Source: Syntrophaceae bacterium UBA6078 | GTDB lineage: Bacteria; Desulfobacterota; Syntrophia; Syntrophales; UBA2210 | Reading direction: 5' to 3' | Assembly (NCBI GenBank): GCA_002428735.1 | Contig: DIXO01000015.1 | Location: 13,884-43,155 of the forward strand | Length of the DNA stretch: 29,272 bases | Shown here: positions 8,523-17,061 of the stretch, piece after piece | Numbering within the stretch: the first letter of the stretch is position 1 | How the letters are laid out: every line of letters begins with the position of its first letter | The notes under the pieces: model-generated | Databases searched by the model: none | Seen by the model: only the letters and a program-made list of their open reading frames with translations | What the model was told of the DNA's origin: nothing | Translations under genes and position numbers: made by a program

Positions 8523-9311
8523 ATGCCGAATAGTTTGAATAAACAAGGCCACTATACTTTCTCCCTCATTATGCCGGTGTATTATGAAGGAGCTAGGACT
8601 ATACCGGTCATTACGACACTTGCATATACCGTTCGTTATCCGTTCGAGTTGATCGTTGTGTACGACCGAGACGACGATCCAACTATTGCTACAGCTGACA
8701 ACCTCTCCAAAGATTTTCAGAATATGCGCCTGGTCAAAAACGAGGATGACACGGGGGGTGTTATCAATGCAATCAAAACGGGCATACGACATTGTTCCAG
8801 TGACATAGTTTCTGTCTGGTGTGCGTATCATGTAGACCCTTACGGATTGCTGAATCAGATGTATGAAATGATAGAAAGCGGGTGTGATGTTGTTTCGGCA
8901 AATCGATTTGCCGAAGTCGGTAGATTTAACCGTGGCGGGTTGTTAAAGAAGATTCTGTCACGGGGCGGTAATTTTATCCTATGGAAACTCGCAGGGAGTC
9001 AATTCGGAGATACGACAACATCCATAAAGATGTATCGGAAGAGTTTCTTGGATGCGAACCCCATTCAGACACATTCCGCGGGTGGGTGGTCTCTCAGCAC
9101 CGAACTTGCGATCAAAGCCGGAGCCAATGGATATAAACTAGGAGAGGTTATACTCAATCCATACAACATCAATTTGATATCCGGACTATCGAATTTCAAT
9201 GTCTTTGGATCCCTTCCCTATTATGTTAAATGGGTGCGCTATGGCATACGGAACAGAGGAAAGATGCTCCAGAACAGAATTATAATGCAGGAGCATGCTA
9301 GAGTTGAATGA
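8523..9311 (+). CDS. GT2-family glycosyltransferase with degenerate DXD
   Basis: A 262-residue GT-A protein. The N-terminus reads FSLIMPVYYEGARTIP, the usual first strand and nucleotide-binding start, followed by IVVYDRDDDPT. The later KMYRKSFLD and GGWSLSTELAIKAG regions match the acceptor-side motifs of dolichyl-phosphate-mannose-synthase-like GT2 enzymes. At the place where a metal-binding DXD or MADxSDD is expected, the sequence reads VWCAYHVDP (residues ~98-106), with only one Asp retained. It may bind the donor without the usual metal or be inactive. No C-terminal membrane helices are visible. GAAGGA ahead of ATG 8523 supports the start. The gene is more A/T-rich than several of its neighbours. 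Confidence 0.78.
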   Translation: MPNSLNKQGHYTFSLIMPVYYEGARTIPVITTLAYTVRYPFELIVVYDRDDDPTIATADNLSKDFQNMRLVKNEDDTGGVINAIKTGIRHCSSDIVSVWCAYHVDPYGLLNQMYEMIESGCDVVSANRFAEVGRFNRGGLLKKILSRGGNFILWKLAGSQFGDTTTSIKMYRKSFLDANPIQTHSAGGWSLSTELAIKAGANGYKLGEVILNPYNINLISGLSNFNVFGSLPYYVKWVRYGIRNRGKMLQNRIIMQEHARVE

Positions 9312-10944
9312 ACATTTTCTAAAAAAAACACAGGCTATATTCTCCATTGGTCTGTTGGGTGTGCTGTTGCTGGGGATAGTGCTCAGGGTTTATTTCTCTC
9401 CCGATATCAATTATGAAACGGATTCATTTTCTGTCTTGCTCTCAGCCGGGAGTATCGCCGAGACGGGTAATTACATGATTCCCTCGGTCAGTTTCACGGA
9501 CCCCGGCGGTGACTACCAGTCGAATCCCGGGTGGGCTGTCGGTTATTCGCTTCTGCTGTCTTTTTTCTTCAAGATATTCGGTTCCAGCGAAACGGTTGCC
9601 CGATGGATAACGATTCTGCTCTGTTCAGCCGTCATTCCGGTCATAGGGTTGGTGGGTCGTCGGCTCCAGGGGCGAAGTACGGGGATCGTAGCAGCCCTTC
9701 TTGTGGCGGTCAGCCCTTTGCTCCTGTGCCTTAATGGAAGGATCCTGACGGCAAATATGGGGTATTGCCTCTTGACGATCAGCATATCGTTTTTGATATT
9801 GGCTACCTTACGCAGTGGAGATGGAGTACGGTACGTCGGTTCGAGAGAGATGTTACGGTCGAGGTCCCGTTTTTTTTGTTTTGCGCTCGCATGCTTCTTC
9901 TTCGGTCTGACGGTCATGACGCGGGATGACTTCGCCATGTTCGCCACGGTTTTTCTCGTTGTTTTCTGGGGGATGTTGAGGAATCCTGATGAAAAGATCG
10001 CAGAGAACCGGCTATGGAATTATCTGAGACTGGCAGCGGCAGGTGCGGTCTGTTCCCTTGCCGGGTATCTTCCAAATCTCTATTTCAACTACAAGACGTA
10101 CGGAAAGATCCTGACATCGTCTCACTACGAGTATGGCGGACGTCTGAGCCTCGAGTATTTGCTGAAAGGGAGCAGCGGGGCACTCGGTCTGCCCGGGTGG
10201 GCCGTTATCATTGCGACCATTCTCATCTTTGTGTTTCCCATCGTCAGCATCTTTTTCGTAGGGAGAAGATCGAAGGCGGGAGCCCTGGTGGGATCGGTGC
10301 TCGTCGCCATGATCGTGCCGCTGCTACTGATCAACGGATCGTACCCCGTGGCGTCGAGCGGGGCCTCCGCACGATACGTCATTCCGCTGATCCCTTTCGC
10401 GTCGATTGCCGCCGCGAGTCTGCTGGTCCGTAAGGATATTGTCCCCGCCTTCTTCTATTACGGGTTTGTCGCTTGCCTAGTTCTGTGGCACGCGGTTCTG
10501 ATCTACCCCCCGACAGTTCTGTTCGAGTGTTCTCCGAAGGCGGCCTATTTGACGCAATACTCGCCGTGGTATAACACCCACAACTATATCAATTATCCTC
10601 ACCCCGTGCGCGCAAGCCTCCGCTGGGCAAGAGAACACACTCCATCGGATGCTGTCATCCTGAGTGATTATGATTTCTATCACTACTTCTTTTATGCCCA
10701 CCGTGACGTCATGAATCGGGACCACGTGGAACAGGTGCGAAAGCAGTTGAAAAAGAGGCCCGTATTTTTTATCGAGGACCACCCCATTGCCAGCCACCCC
10801 GGCTCACTGGACGGGTGGAAAGAAAAACTGGCGGCACATTCGATAATCCTGCGGGAACGAAACAGTATTCCGCTTTTCAGCCCGACAAGGGGGGAGGTGC
10901 GGCTCAGGATGTATGAGCTGGTTGAGTCCCCCGGGCAGGCGTGA
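9295..10944 (+). CDS. GT39-family membrane glycosyltransferase (second copy)
   Basis: A 549-residue polytopic protein with a first helix at about residues 15-32, then the acidic GT39 loop INYETDSF (E41, D43). It continues with NPGWAVGYSLLLSFFFKIFG, the PGYP-like segment of bacterial PMT/ArnT relatives, and VAVSPLLLCLNGRILT. The C-terminal ~150 residues are soluble and probably periplasmic. It would transfer a sugar from a polyprenyl-phosphate donor at the outer face of the inner membrane. It overlaps the upstream GT2 by 17 bases. A GT2/GT39 pair often works as polyprenyl-P-sugar synthase plus transferase, which is a reasonable but unproven link here. It is only distantly similar to the GT39 protein at 4035, so this is not a recent tandem duplication. 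Confidence 0.78.
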   Translation: MLELNEHFLKKTQAIFSIGLLGVLLLGIVLRVYFSPDINYETDSFSVLLSAGSIAETGNYMIPSVSFTDPGGDYQSNPGWAVGYSLLLSFFFKIFGSSETVARWITILLCSAVIPVIGLVGRRLQGRSTGIVAALLVAVSPLLLCLNGRILTANMGYCLLTISISFLILATLRSGDGVRYVGSREMLRSRSRFFCFALACFFFGLTVMTRDDFAMFATVFLVVFWGMLRNPDEKIAENRLWNYLRLAAAGAVCSLAGYLPNLYFNYKTYGKILTSSHYEYGGRLSLEYLLKGSSGALGLPGWAVIIATILIFVFPIVSIFFVGRRSKAGALVGSVLVAMIVPLLLINGSYPVASSGASARYVIPLIPFASIAAASLLVRKDIVPAFFYYGFVACLVLWHAVLIYPPTVLFECSPKAAYLTQYSPWYNTHNYINYPHPVRASLRWAREHTPSDAVILSDYDFYHYFFYAHRDVMNRDHVEQVRKQLKKRPVFFIEDHPIASHPGSLDGWKEKLAAHSIILRERNSIPLFSPTRGEVRLRMYELVESPGQA

Positions 10945-10989
10945 GGAGAAAAGCGCTCCGTCAAATGAGAATACAAGGAAGGAAACGCT

Positions 10990-12069
10990 ATGGAACTGGA
11001 AAAGGTATTTGAGGGGAAGAAAGTCCTCGTTACGGGGCATACCGGTTTCAAGGGATCCTGGCTGTCCATCTGGTTGAAGGAACTGGGGGCGACGGTCCTA
11101 GGCTACTCGCTGGAACCGCCGGGGACACCGAATAATTTCGAAGCGGCCAGGTTGGCGCAGAGAGTGACGCATGTCCACGGGGATGTCCGTGACTTTCAAT
11201 ATCTTGAGAAGGTGTTCTCCGAATTTCAACCCCATTGCGTTTTTCACCTGGCTGCGCAGCCGATAGTTCGCCGTTCCTATGAAGATCCCCTCCTGACTTT
11301 TGAAACGAACGTCATGGGCACTCTGCATGTCCTCGAACTGGTGCGGCAGACACCATCCGTCCGCGCGTTTGTCAATATAACGACCGATAAATGTTATGAA
11401 AACAGGGAATGGATCTGGGGATACCGGGAGGATGACCGGCTGGGGGGGCATGACCCCTACAGCGGAAGCAAGGCATGCGCAGAATTGGCCTCCCAGGCAT
11501 ACAGCAGGTCGTTTTTTTCACAGAAAGATGTCGGTGTGGCCACCGCCCGCGCCGGAAACGTGATCGGAGGGGGCGACTGGGGGGTTGACCGCCTGGTGCC
11601 GGACTGTTTCCGCGCTCTCTCTGCAGGGGAGACCATCGCCGTCAGGAATCCTCATTCGGTCAGGCCGTGGCAGTTCGTCCTGGAGCCGTTGTATGGTTAC
11701 CTTCTGCTGGCGGGAAAACTGTTCGAGAACCCCGCGGAATACGCGGGCGCGTGGAACTTCGGCCCCCGCCTTGAGTGCTGTATTCCGGTCAGCGAGGTAG
11801 TGGAAAAAATCATCGGATCTTGGGGCTCCGGTACGTGGAGACAGCCGGCCGGTGATGCCGGTCACGGCAAGCACGAGATGAATGTCCTGAAGCTGAACAG
11901 CGATAAGGCGTATTCGCTTCTGGGGTGGCGCGGGGCGCTGGATATAGACAACGCCATCGAGATGACTGCAAGGTGGTATAAGGAGTTTTACTGGGAAAGC
12001 GACGCCGATATGTACAATGACTGTGTAAAACAGATTGCCGAATACAGGAGCATACGAGCGGGGATGTGA
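10990..12069 (+). CDS. rfbG: CDP-glucose 4,6-dehydratase
   Basis: A 359-residue SDR, the normal length for RfbG. The N-terminus has VTGHTGFKGSWL, the GxxGxxG form typical of CDP-glucose dehydratases. The catalytic set appears as ITTDKCYEN (Thr-Asp-Lys characteristic of the family) and YSGSK (YxxxK). ARAGNVIGGGDWGVDRLVPD and RPWQFVLEPLYGYL are further family hallmarks. The enzyme converts CDP-glucose to CDP-4-keto-6-deoxyglucose in the cytoplasm, the second step to 3,6-dideoxyhexoses. AAGGAAGGAAA just upstream of ATG 10990 is a strong ribosome binding site. The genes for the preceding step (rfbF, 14353) and the next step (rfbH, 12074) are nearby on the same strand. Confidence 0.93.
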   Translation: MELEKVFEGKKVLVTGHTGFKGSWLSIWLKELGATVLGYSLEPPGTPNNFEAARLAQRVTHVHGDVRDFQYLEKVFSEFQPHCVFHLAAQPIVRRSYEDPLLTFETNVMGTLHVLELVRQTPSVRAFVNITTDKCYENREWIWGYREDDRLGGHDPYSGSKACAELASQAYSRSFFSQKDVGVATARAGNVIGGGDWGVDRLVPDCFRALSAGETIAVRNPHSVRPWQFVLEPLYGYLLLAGKLFENPAEYAGAWNFGPRLECCIPVSEVVEKIIGSWGSGTWRQPAGDAGHGKHEMNVLKLNSDKAYSLLGWRGALDIDNAIEMTARWYKEFYWESDADMYNDCVKQIAEYRSIRAGM

Positions 12070-12073
12070 ACAG

Positions 12074-13393
12074 ATGACGGATGACGAGAAAGGGATACGA
12101 GAAGATATTCTCCAGAAGGTACGGGACCTGTACCGGATACGCGCGACAGGGGAGGCATTCATTCCGGGAGAATCCGCCGTTCCGTACGCCGGGAGGGTGT
12201 ACGACGAACGGGAGATGGTCTCTCTGGTTGAATCGGCCCTCGACTTCTGGCTGACCGCGGGGCGGTTCGCTGAGGGATTCGAACGAGAATTTGCTCAATT
12301 TCTCGGTATCGGTCACTGCTTGCTCACCAATTCGGGCTCGTCCGCCAACCTCCTGGCCCTGTCAGCTCTCACCTCTCCCAAACTGGGGGACAGACGGCTG
12401 AAGCCCGGAGACGAGGTCATAGCGGCGGCCTGCGCGTTTCCGACAACCGTCAACCCCATCATCCAGAACGGTTTGATCCCTGTTTTCTTCGACGTTGATA
12501 TCGGAACGTACAATATCCAGGCGGATATCCTGGAAGAAGCCCTGTCGGAGAAGACCAGGGCGATCTTTGTGGCCCATACCCTCGGAAACCCCTTTGATCT
12601 GGACAAGGTGATGGATGCGGCAAGGCGCCATGACTTGTGGGTCATTGAAGATACCTGCGATGCCCTGGGATCACGCTACGATGGCCGGTATGCCGGGACG
12701 TTCGGCCACATTTCCACGTTCAGCTTTTATCCGGCGCATCACATCACGATGGGTGAGGGCGGGGCCCTGGCGACGGATGATACCGACCTCAAGAAGATCA
12801 TCGCGTCGTTCAGGGATTGGGGAAGGGACTGCTGGTGCGGGCCGGGGTGTGACAATACCTGCGGCAAACGATTCGGGTGGCAGTTGGGAACGCTGCCATA
12901 CGGGTATGATCACAAGTACATTTATTCTCATGTCGGCTACAATCTGAAGGTCACCGATATGCAGGCGGCCGTGGGGGTTGAACAGCTCAGGAAACTTCCC
13001 GGGTTTATCGAGGCCAGGAAGAGGAACTGGAGGACCCTCCATGAGGCGTTGACCCCGTACGCGGATTACTTCATTCTGCCGAAAGCCACGGACGGGTCCG
13101 ATCCCAGCTGGTTCGGGTTCGTGCTGACGGTGAGGGAAAACGCTCCATTTTCGCGGAATGATATCGTCGCGTATCTGGAACGGCGGAAGATTGCCACCCG
13201 TTCCCTCTTTGCCGGCAATATCCTGCGACATCCCGCGTACCAGGGGATCGAACACAGGATATGCACGACCCTCGAAAATACTGATTACATCATGAATAAC
13301 ACCTTCTGGATCGGCGTGTATCCCGGCCTTGATGAGGTCAGGATGGGGTACATCCTTGGTGCCTTCACGTCATTCATGAAGCAATATGCATAA
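12074..13393 (+). CDS. rfbH: CDP-4-keto-6-deoxyglucose 3-dehydrase, E1 (RfbH)
   Basis: A 439-residue PMP-dependent iron-sulfur enzyme of the DegT fold. The Schiff-base lysine is replaced by His in FYPAHHITMGEGG (H222), the signature of E1. The [2Fe-2S] ligands fit the family spacing exactly: C195, then 57 residues, C253, one residue, C255, seven residues, C263. E1 removes the C3 hydroxyl of CDP-4-keto-6-deoxyglucose by a radical route using electrons from a separate reductase (E3). No E3-type ferredoxin/NAD reductase gene is visible in the window, so its partner is probably encoded elsewhere. ATG 12074 is chosen because the longer frame from 12035 would overlap rfbG by 35 bases and add unconserved residues; the ribosome binding site is weak. 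Confidence 0.93.
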   Translation: MTDDEKGIREDILQKVRDLYRIRATGEAFIPGESAVPYAGRVYDEREMVSLVESALDFWLTAGRFAEGFEREFAQFLGIGHCLLTNSGSSANLLALSALTSPKLGDRRLKPGDEVIAAACAFPTTVNPIIQNGLIPVFFDVDIGTYNIQADILEEALSEKTRAIFVAHTLGNPFDLDKVMDAARRHDLWVIEDTCDALGSRYDGRYAGTFGHISTFSFYPAHHITMGEGGALATDDTDLKKIIASFRDWGRDCWCGPGCDNTCGKRFGWQLGTLPYGYDHKYIYSHVGYNLKVTDMQAAVGVEQLRKLPGFIEARKRNWRTLHEALTPYADYFILPKATDGSDPSWFGFVLTVRENAPFSRNDIVAYLERRKIATRSLFAGNILRHPAYQGIEHRICTTLENTDYIMNNTFWIGVYPGLDEVRMGYILGAFTSFMKQYA

Positions 13394-13406
13394 GAGGGCT
13401 TGATAC

Positions 13407-14360
13407 ATGAGACAGGTGGAATTGCTCTCCATTGTGGTTCCGTGTCATAACGAAGAGGACGTGCTGCCGGCATCTCATGAGAGGGTGAGTGCGGTGTTAC
13501 AGGATTTAACGGCGCGCAGTGCGATATCGTCGTACGAGATCATCTATGTCGATAATGGTTCAACGGATGAGACCCTGCGAGTGTTGAAAAAAATCTTTGA
13601 GAATGACCGGCACGTACGGATCGTCGCCTTGAGGCGCAATTTCGGGTATCAGGGCTCCATATCGGCGGGGCTGTACCATGTGCGGGGAGACGCCGCCGTT
13701 ACCATCGATGCCGACCTCCAGGACCCCCCGGAGAAGATCGGCGAAATGGTCGAATATTTTCGTGAGGGATATGACCTGGTGCTCGGTGTGCGTGATGACC
13801 GTTCCACCGATTCCTTTTTGAAACGGGTCTTCTCTGAGGGGTATTATAAACTGATACGGATGATGGGAGCCGAAGTCGTCCATAATCACGGAGATTTCAG
13901 ATTGATGGCAAGAGGGCTGGTTGACGAGTTCAATACCCTTTCCGAAAGGAACCGTTTTATCAGGGCGATGATCCTGCGGTTGGAGTCGCGTTACGCCTTG
14001 GTATCTTACCGGCGTGAGAAAAGGGCCGCCGGCAGGTCGAAATTCAACGTGCGCTCCCTGTTTTCTCTCAGCCTCGACGGGATCGTGTCCTTCAGCTTCA
14101 TGCCTCTGAGGCTGGCGGCCCTGGCCGGTATATGCGTATGCTTTCTCGTCGTGATCGCCGGCATCTGGGTTTTGTATATCAAGATGGCGACAACGAGGGC
14201 CGTCCCGGGATGGGCTTCCACCATGCTGCCGATTCTGGGACTGGGAGGTCTTCAACTCCTCGTCATGGGGATCATGGGAGAATATATCGGCAGACTCTAT
14301 GTCGAGGTGAAGCAGCGGCCCCTTTTTGTGGTCAGAGAGGAATATACACACCATGAATAA
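13407..14360 (+). CDS. GT2 polyprenyl-phosphate glycosyltransferase (ArnC/DPM1-like)
   Basis: A 317-residue protein. The GT-A domain starts SIVVPCHNEEDVLP, has IIYVDNGSTDETL and a normal DXD (D101-A-D103 in TIDADLQDPPE), then LRRNFGYQGSISAGL. Two C-terminal transmembrane helices follow, near residues 232-255 and 270-290, as in ArnC, GtrB and related enzymes. These attach a sugar from a nucleotide donor to undecaprenyl phosphate at the cytoplasmic face. It sits between rfbH and rfbF, so a dideoxyhexose or its precursor is one possible donor, but this is inference. A GT39 protein of this cluster could use the product. AAGAGGG upstream of ATG 13407 supports the start. Confidence 0.88.
   Translation: MRQVELLSIVVPCHNEEDVLPASHERVSAVLQDLTARSAISSYEIIYVDNGSTDETLRVLKKIFENDRHVRIVALRRNFGYQGSISAGLYHVRGDAAVTIDADLQDPPEKIGEMVEYFREGYDLVLGVRDDRSTDSFLKRVFSEGYYKLIRMMGAEVVHNHGDFRLMARGLVDEFNTLSERNRFIRAMILRLESRYALVSYRREKRAAGRSKFNVRSLFSLSLDGIVSFSFMPLRLAALAGICVCFLVVIAGIWVLYIKMATTRAVPGWASTMLPILGLGGLQLLVMGIMGEYIGRLYVEVKQRPLFVVREEYTHHE
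14334..14342 (+). promoter_or_regulatory. Ribosome binding site for rfbF
   Basis: AGAGAGGAA ten bases before ATG 14353, inside the end of the upstream GT2 gene. It favours 14353 over the alternative in-frame ATG at 14377 and an upstream TTG at 14326. Confidence 0.5.
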
Positions 14361-15156
14361 GAGATCTTTCAACTTGATGCCTGTTGTCATACTGGCGGGT
14401 GGAATGGGAACCCGGCTCAGGGAACAGACCGAATTCATGCCGAAGCCAATGGTACCGGTTGGAACAAAACCCATCTTGTGGCATATCATGAAGATATATG
14501 CGCATTATGGGTTTAAACGGTTTATTATCTGTCTCGGATACAAGGGCGATACCATCAAAGACTATTTTCTCAACTACCGCTTCAGAAACAGTGATTTTAC
14601 CATTGATCTCGGCAGGCATGGCGATGTCGTTTTCAATAAGACTCATGATACGGATGATTGGCAGGTTACCCTGGCGGATACCGGTCTCAGATCCATGACC
14701 GGGTCGAGGATCAAACAGATCGAAAAGTATATCGATACGGATTCCTTCCTTCTGACATACGGCGACGGGGTAGCCGATATCGCGATCGACAAACTCGTGG
14801 CATTCCACCGCTCGCACGGGAAGATAGCGACCGTAACAGGGGTAAGACCTCCGTCGAGATTCGGCGAGCTTCGGGTAGAAAAGAACCGGGTTGTCGAATT
14901 CGGCGAGAAACCGCAGATCGACGGCGAGATGATCAACGGCGGTTTCTTTGCCCTCGATTGCGAGGTATTCGATTATCTGCGGGAAGATGACGATTGCACC
15001 TTTGAGCGGGGACCCCTGGAGAGATTGGCCGAGGACGGTCAGCTCATGGTCTATCATCACACCGGATTCTGGCAGTGCATGGACACACTTCGCGACATGG
15101 ACCTCCTGAACAGGTACTGGGAAAGCGGAGATACTCCCTGGAAGGTATGGGAATAG
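14353..15156 (+). CDS. rfbF: Glucose-1-phosphate cytidylyltransferase
   Basis: A 267-residue nucleotidyltransferase. The N-terminus VVILAGGMGTRLREQT is the nucleotide-binding loop, followed by MPKPMVPVGTKPILWHIMK, nearly identical in layout to RfbF/DdhA enzymes. The HHTGFWQCMDTLRDMDLLN ending is also typical. It makes CDP-glucose from CTP and glucose 1-phosphate, step one of the CDP-3,6-dideoxyhexose pathway, so all three shared steps are in this locus. The start overlaps the upstream GT2 stop by 8 bases; the family normally begins just before the VVILAGG segment, so the true start could also be the ATG at 14377. The order (dehydratase, dehydrase, GT2, cytidylyltransferase) differs from the enteric order rfbF-rfbG-rfbH. 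Confidence 0.93.
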   Translation: MNKRSFNLMPVVILAGGMGTRLREQTEFMPKPMVPVGTKPILWHIMKIYAHYGFKRFIICLGYKGDTIKDYFLNYRFRNSDFTIDLGRHGDVVFNKTHDTDDWQVTLADTGLRSMTGSRIKQIEKYIDTDSFLLTYGDGVADIAIDKLVAFHRSHGKIATVTGVRPPSRFGELRVEKNRVVEFGEKPQIDGEMINGGFFALDCEVFDYLREDDDCTFERGPLERLAEDGQLMVYHHTGFWQCMDTLRDMDLLNRYWESGDTPWKVWE

Positions 15157-15159
15157 AGA

Positions 15160-16113
15160 ATGACGCGATCTCTGGGCAGTAAAAGGGTTCTCATAACCGG
15201 TGCCACCGGATTTATCGGGTCGCACCTCGCCCGGCGCCTCCACGATGAAGGGGCGGAAATCCATATCCTCTTGAGGAAGGAAAGCAGTACGTACAGGATC
15301 AGGGATATTATAAAAAGCGTGGTCCTCTGGCAGGGTGATCTGACCGATCCGCGCTCGTTACACTCCTGCATCAGACACGCGAAGCCTCAAATTGTCTTTC
15401 ACCTTGCGACCTCCAGGAATGTTTTGCGGGATGCGGCCTTGATGGATGTTATGATCGACACGAATGTCAAGGGGACGGTGAATCTGGTCAAGTCCCTGAT
15501 CGATGAAGAGGTCGCCGTGGAGTGTTTCGTGAACACAGGAACCTGCGAGGAATACGGCAATGCTCCTACACCGTTTCATGAAGATATGAGAGAAATGCCC
15601 GTTTCCCCTTATTCGGCCAGCAAGGTTGCCGCAACCTATTTTTGCCAGATGGTATATAGAACAATGGGTCTGCCGATCGTGACGCTCAGGCCCTTTCTTG
15701 TCTATGGCCCCTCCCAGGATACCGATGTGATGTTTATTCCTTCTCTCATTGATCACTGCCTGAAAGACAAGGACTTTCCGATGACCACGGGAGATCAGAC
15801 GAGGGAATTCAACTATATCGACGATGTCGTGGATGCGTACCTCCTTGCGGCACAGTGCCGGAATGCGGCAGGTGAAATCATCAATATCGGCAACGGTATT
15901 GAATACAGACTGAAGGATGTAGCCGATCGGATCGTGCAAATAACGGGAAGCTCCACACGGCTCCTTGTAGGAGCCATTCCCAAAAGGTCGGGTGAAACGG
16001 AGCATTTTTTCTGCAGTGATGAGAAGGCAAAGCGATTGCTCCGCTGGGAACCGAAAATATCTCTTGATGCCGGATTGCAAAAGACAATCGATTGGTATCG
16101 GAATAATCTATAG
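15160..16113 (+). CDS. NAD-dependent epimerase/reductase, possible CDP-dideoxyhexose synthase
   Basis: A 317-residue extended SDR. The Rossmann motif GATGFIGSHL is near residues 14-23; the catalytic region is TGTCEEYG followed by YSASK (YxxxK); RPFLVYGPSQ and the REFNYIDDVVDAYL segment are standard. It follows rfbF by 3 bases and directly closes the dideoxyhexose block. CDP-abequose or CDP-paratose synthase (4-ketoreduction), or a C2/C4 epimerase, is therefore the best guess. Similar SDRs act on many nucleotide sugars, so the specificity is inferred from position only. The next gene begins 23 bases downstream and is a methyltransferase, which may modify the same sugar. Confidence 0.75.
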   Translation: MTRSLGSKRVLITGATGFIGSHLARRLHDEGAEIHILLRKESSTYRIRDIIKSVVLWQGDLTDPRSLHSCIRHAKPQIVFHLATSRNVLRDAALMDVMIDTNVKGTVNLVKSLIDEEVAVECFVNTGTCEEYGNAPTPFHEDMREMPVSPYSASKVAATYFCQMVYRTMGLPIVTLRPFLVYGPSQDTDVMFIPSLIDHCLKDKDFPMTTGDQTREFNYIDDVVDAYLLAAQCRNAAGEIINIGNGIEYRLKDVADRIVQITGSSTRLLVGAIPKRSGETEHFFCSDEKAKRLLRWEPKISLDAGLQKTIDWYRNNL

Positions 16114-16136
16114 CGAATAAAAGTTATAGGGAAATA

Positions 16137-16991
16137 ATGATGCCTGCGGAACAGAACATCGCGAAAGAGAACCGTTTCCAGTTCGGAAAGAATTGGACAA
16201 AATTCCTCCGGGTTCTCAATGATGAACGGATAGCCGAGGCGGAGAAGTCGCTTCAAGAGATGCTGAAAGTGAATGATTTAAGGGGGAAGACCTTTCTGGA
16301 TGTGGGTTCGGGAAGCGGCCTTTTCTCCCTTGCCGCCGCTCGCCTGGGCGCGTCAAGAATCCACTCGTTCGATTACGATTCCCAGAGCGTGGCCTGCACA
16401 CAGCGGTTGAAAGATATGTACTACCGAGATTCCGTCCATTGGAGCGTCGAGCAGGGATCCGCCCTTGATGCGGACTATCTTTCAAAGTTGGGACAGTGGG
16501 ATATCGTCTACTCCTGGGGGGTGCTGCATCATACGGGAGATATGAAGCGCGCCCTGGAGACTATGATCCCCCTGGTGAAGGATGACGGCGCACTGTTTAT
16601 TGCCATATATAACAAACAGCGGATCGCAACCAACCTGTGGACGGGGATCAAAAGAACGTATGTCAGGGGGGGCACCCTTGTCAGGGGGATTATCCTGACT
16701 GTATGCATCGGATATTTTATCCTGAGGGGTTTGTTCGCCGACCTCCTGAGGTGGCGCAATCCCCTCAAACGGTATACAGAGCAGTATACCCCGCGGGGGA
16801 TGAGCGTTTTCTACGACTGGATCGACTGGGTCGGCGGATATCCCTTTGAAACGGCTAAGCCAGAGGAAATATTCTGTTTTTACAGAAAGCGTGGTTTCAC
16901 GCTGGAAAAGCTTGTCACCTGTTATGGTACCTCGGGAATCAACGAGTACGTTTTCCGCAAAATGCCGGCTGCGGCGAAGCAGCGCGTCTGA
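16137..16991 (+). CDS. Class I SAM-dependent methyltransferase
   Basis: A 284-residue protein with motif I at residues 53-65 (FLDVGSGSGLFSL), the acidic FDYDS after strand 2 and a YSWGVLHHTGD post-motif. All are normal for class I methyltransferases. A hydrophobic stretch near residues 180-205 (RGIILTVCIGYFILRGLF) suggests membrane association, unusual for a small soluble methyltransferase and in keeping with a lipid-linked glycan substrate. Two ATG codons (16137, 16140) lie in tandem; either could be used. The C-terminal ~80 residues are the expected substrate-recognition part. It most likely O- or N-methylates a sugar, but neither atom nor substrate can be read. Confidence 0.83.
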   Translation: MMPAEQNIAKENRFQFGKNWTKFLRVLNDERIAEAEKSLQEMLKVNDLRGKTFLDVGSGSGLFSLAAARLGASRIHSFDYDSQSVACTQRLKDMYYRDSVHWSVEQGSALDADYLSKLGQWDIVYSWGVLHHTGDMKRALETMIPLVKDDGALFIAIYNKQRIATNLWTGIKRTYVRGGTLVRGIILTVCIGYFILRGLFADLLRWRNPLKRYTEQYTPRGMSVFYDWIDWVGGYPFETAKPEEIFCFYRKRGFTLEKLVTCYGTSGINEYVFRKMPAAAKQRV

Positions 16992-17061
16992 TCCGGCGAT
17001 AGCCCCGCCCTTCCTATCCTCTAAGCAATCAACGACATGAATAACTGACAAGGAACTGTGC

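Noticed and set aside
7962..8831. 289-codon minus-strand open frame across the SDR and GT2
   Set aside because: It is antisense to two genes with clear family motifs and has no recognisable motif of its own.
12035..12073. Longer start for rfbH
   Set aside because: It overlaps the end of rfbG and is not conserved in character; ATG 12074 gives the normal length.
14332..15264. 310-codon minus-strand open frame opposite rfbF
   Set aside because: rfbF is unmistakable on the + strand; the antisense frame is a by-product of its codon use.
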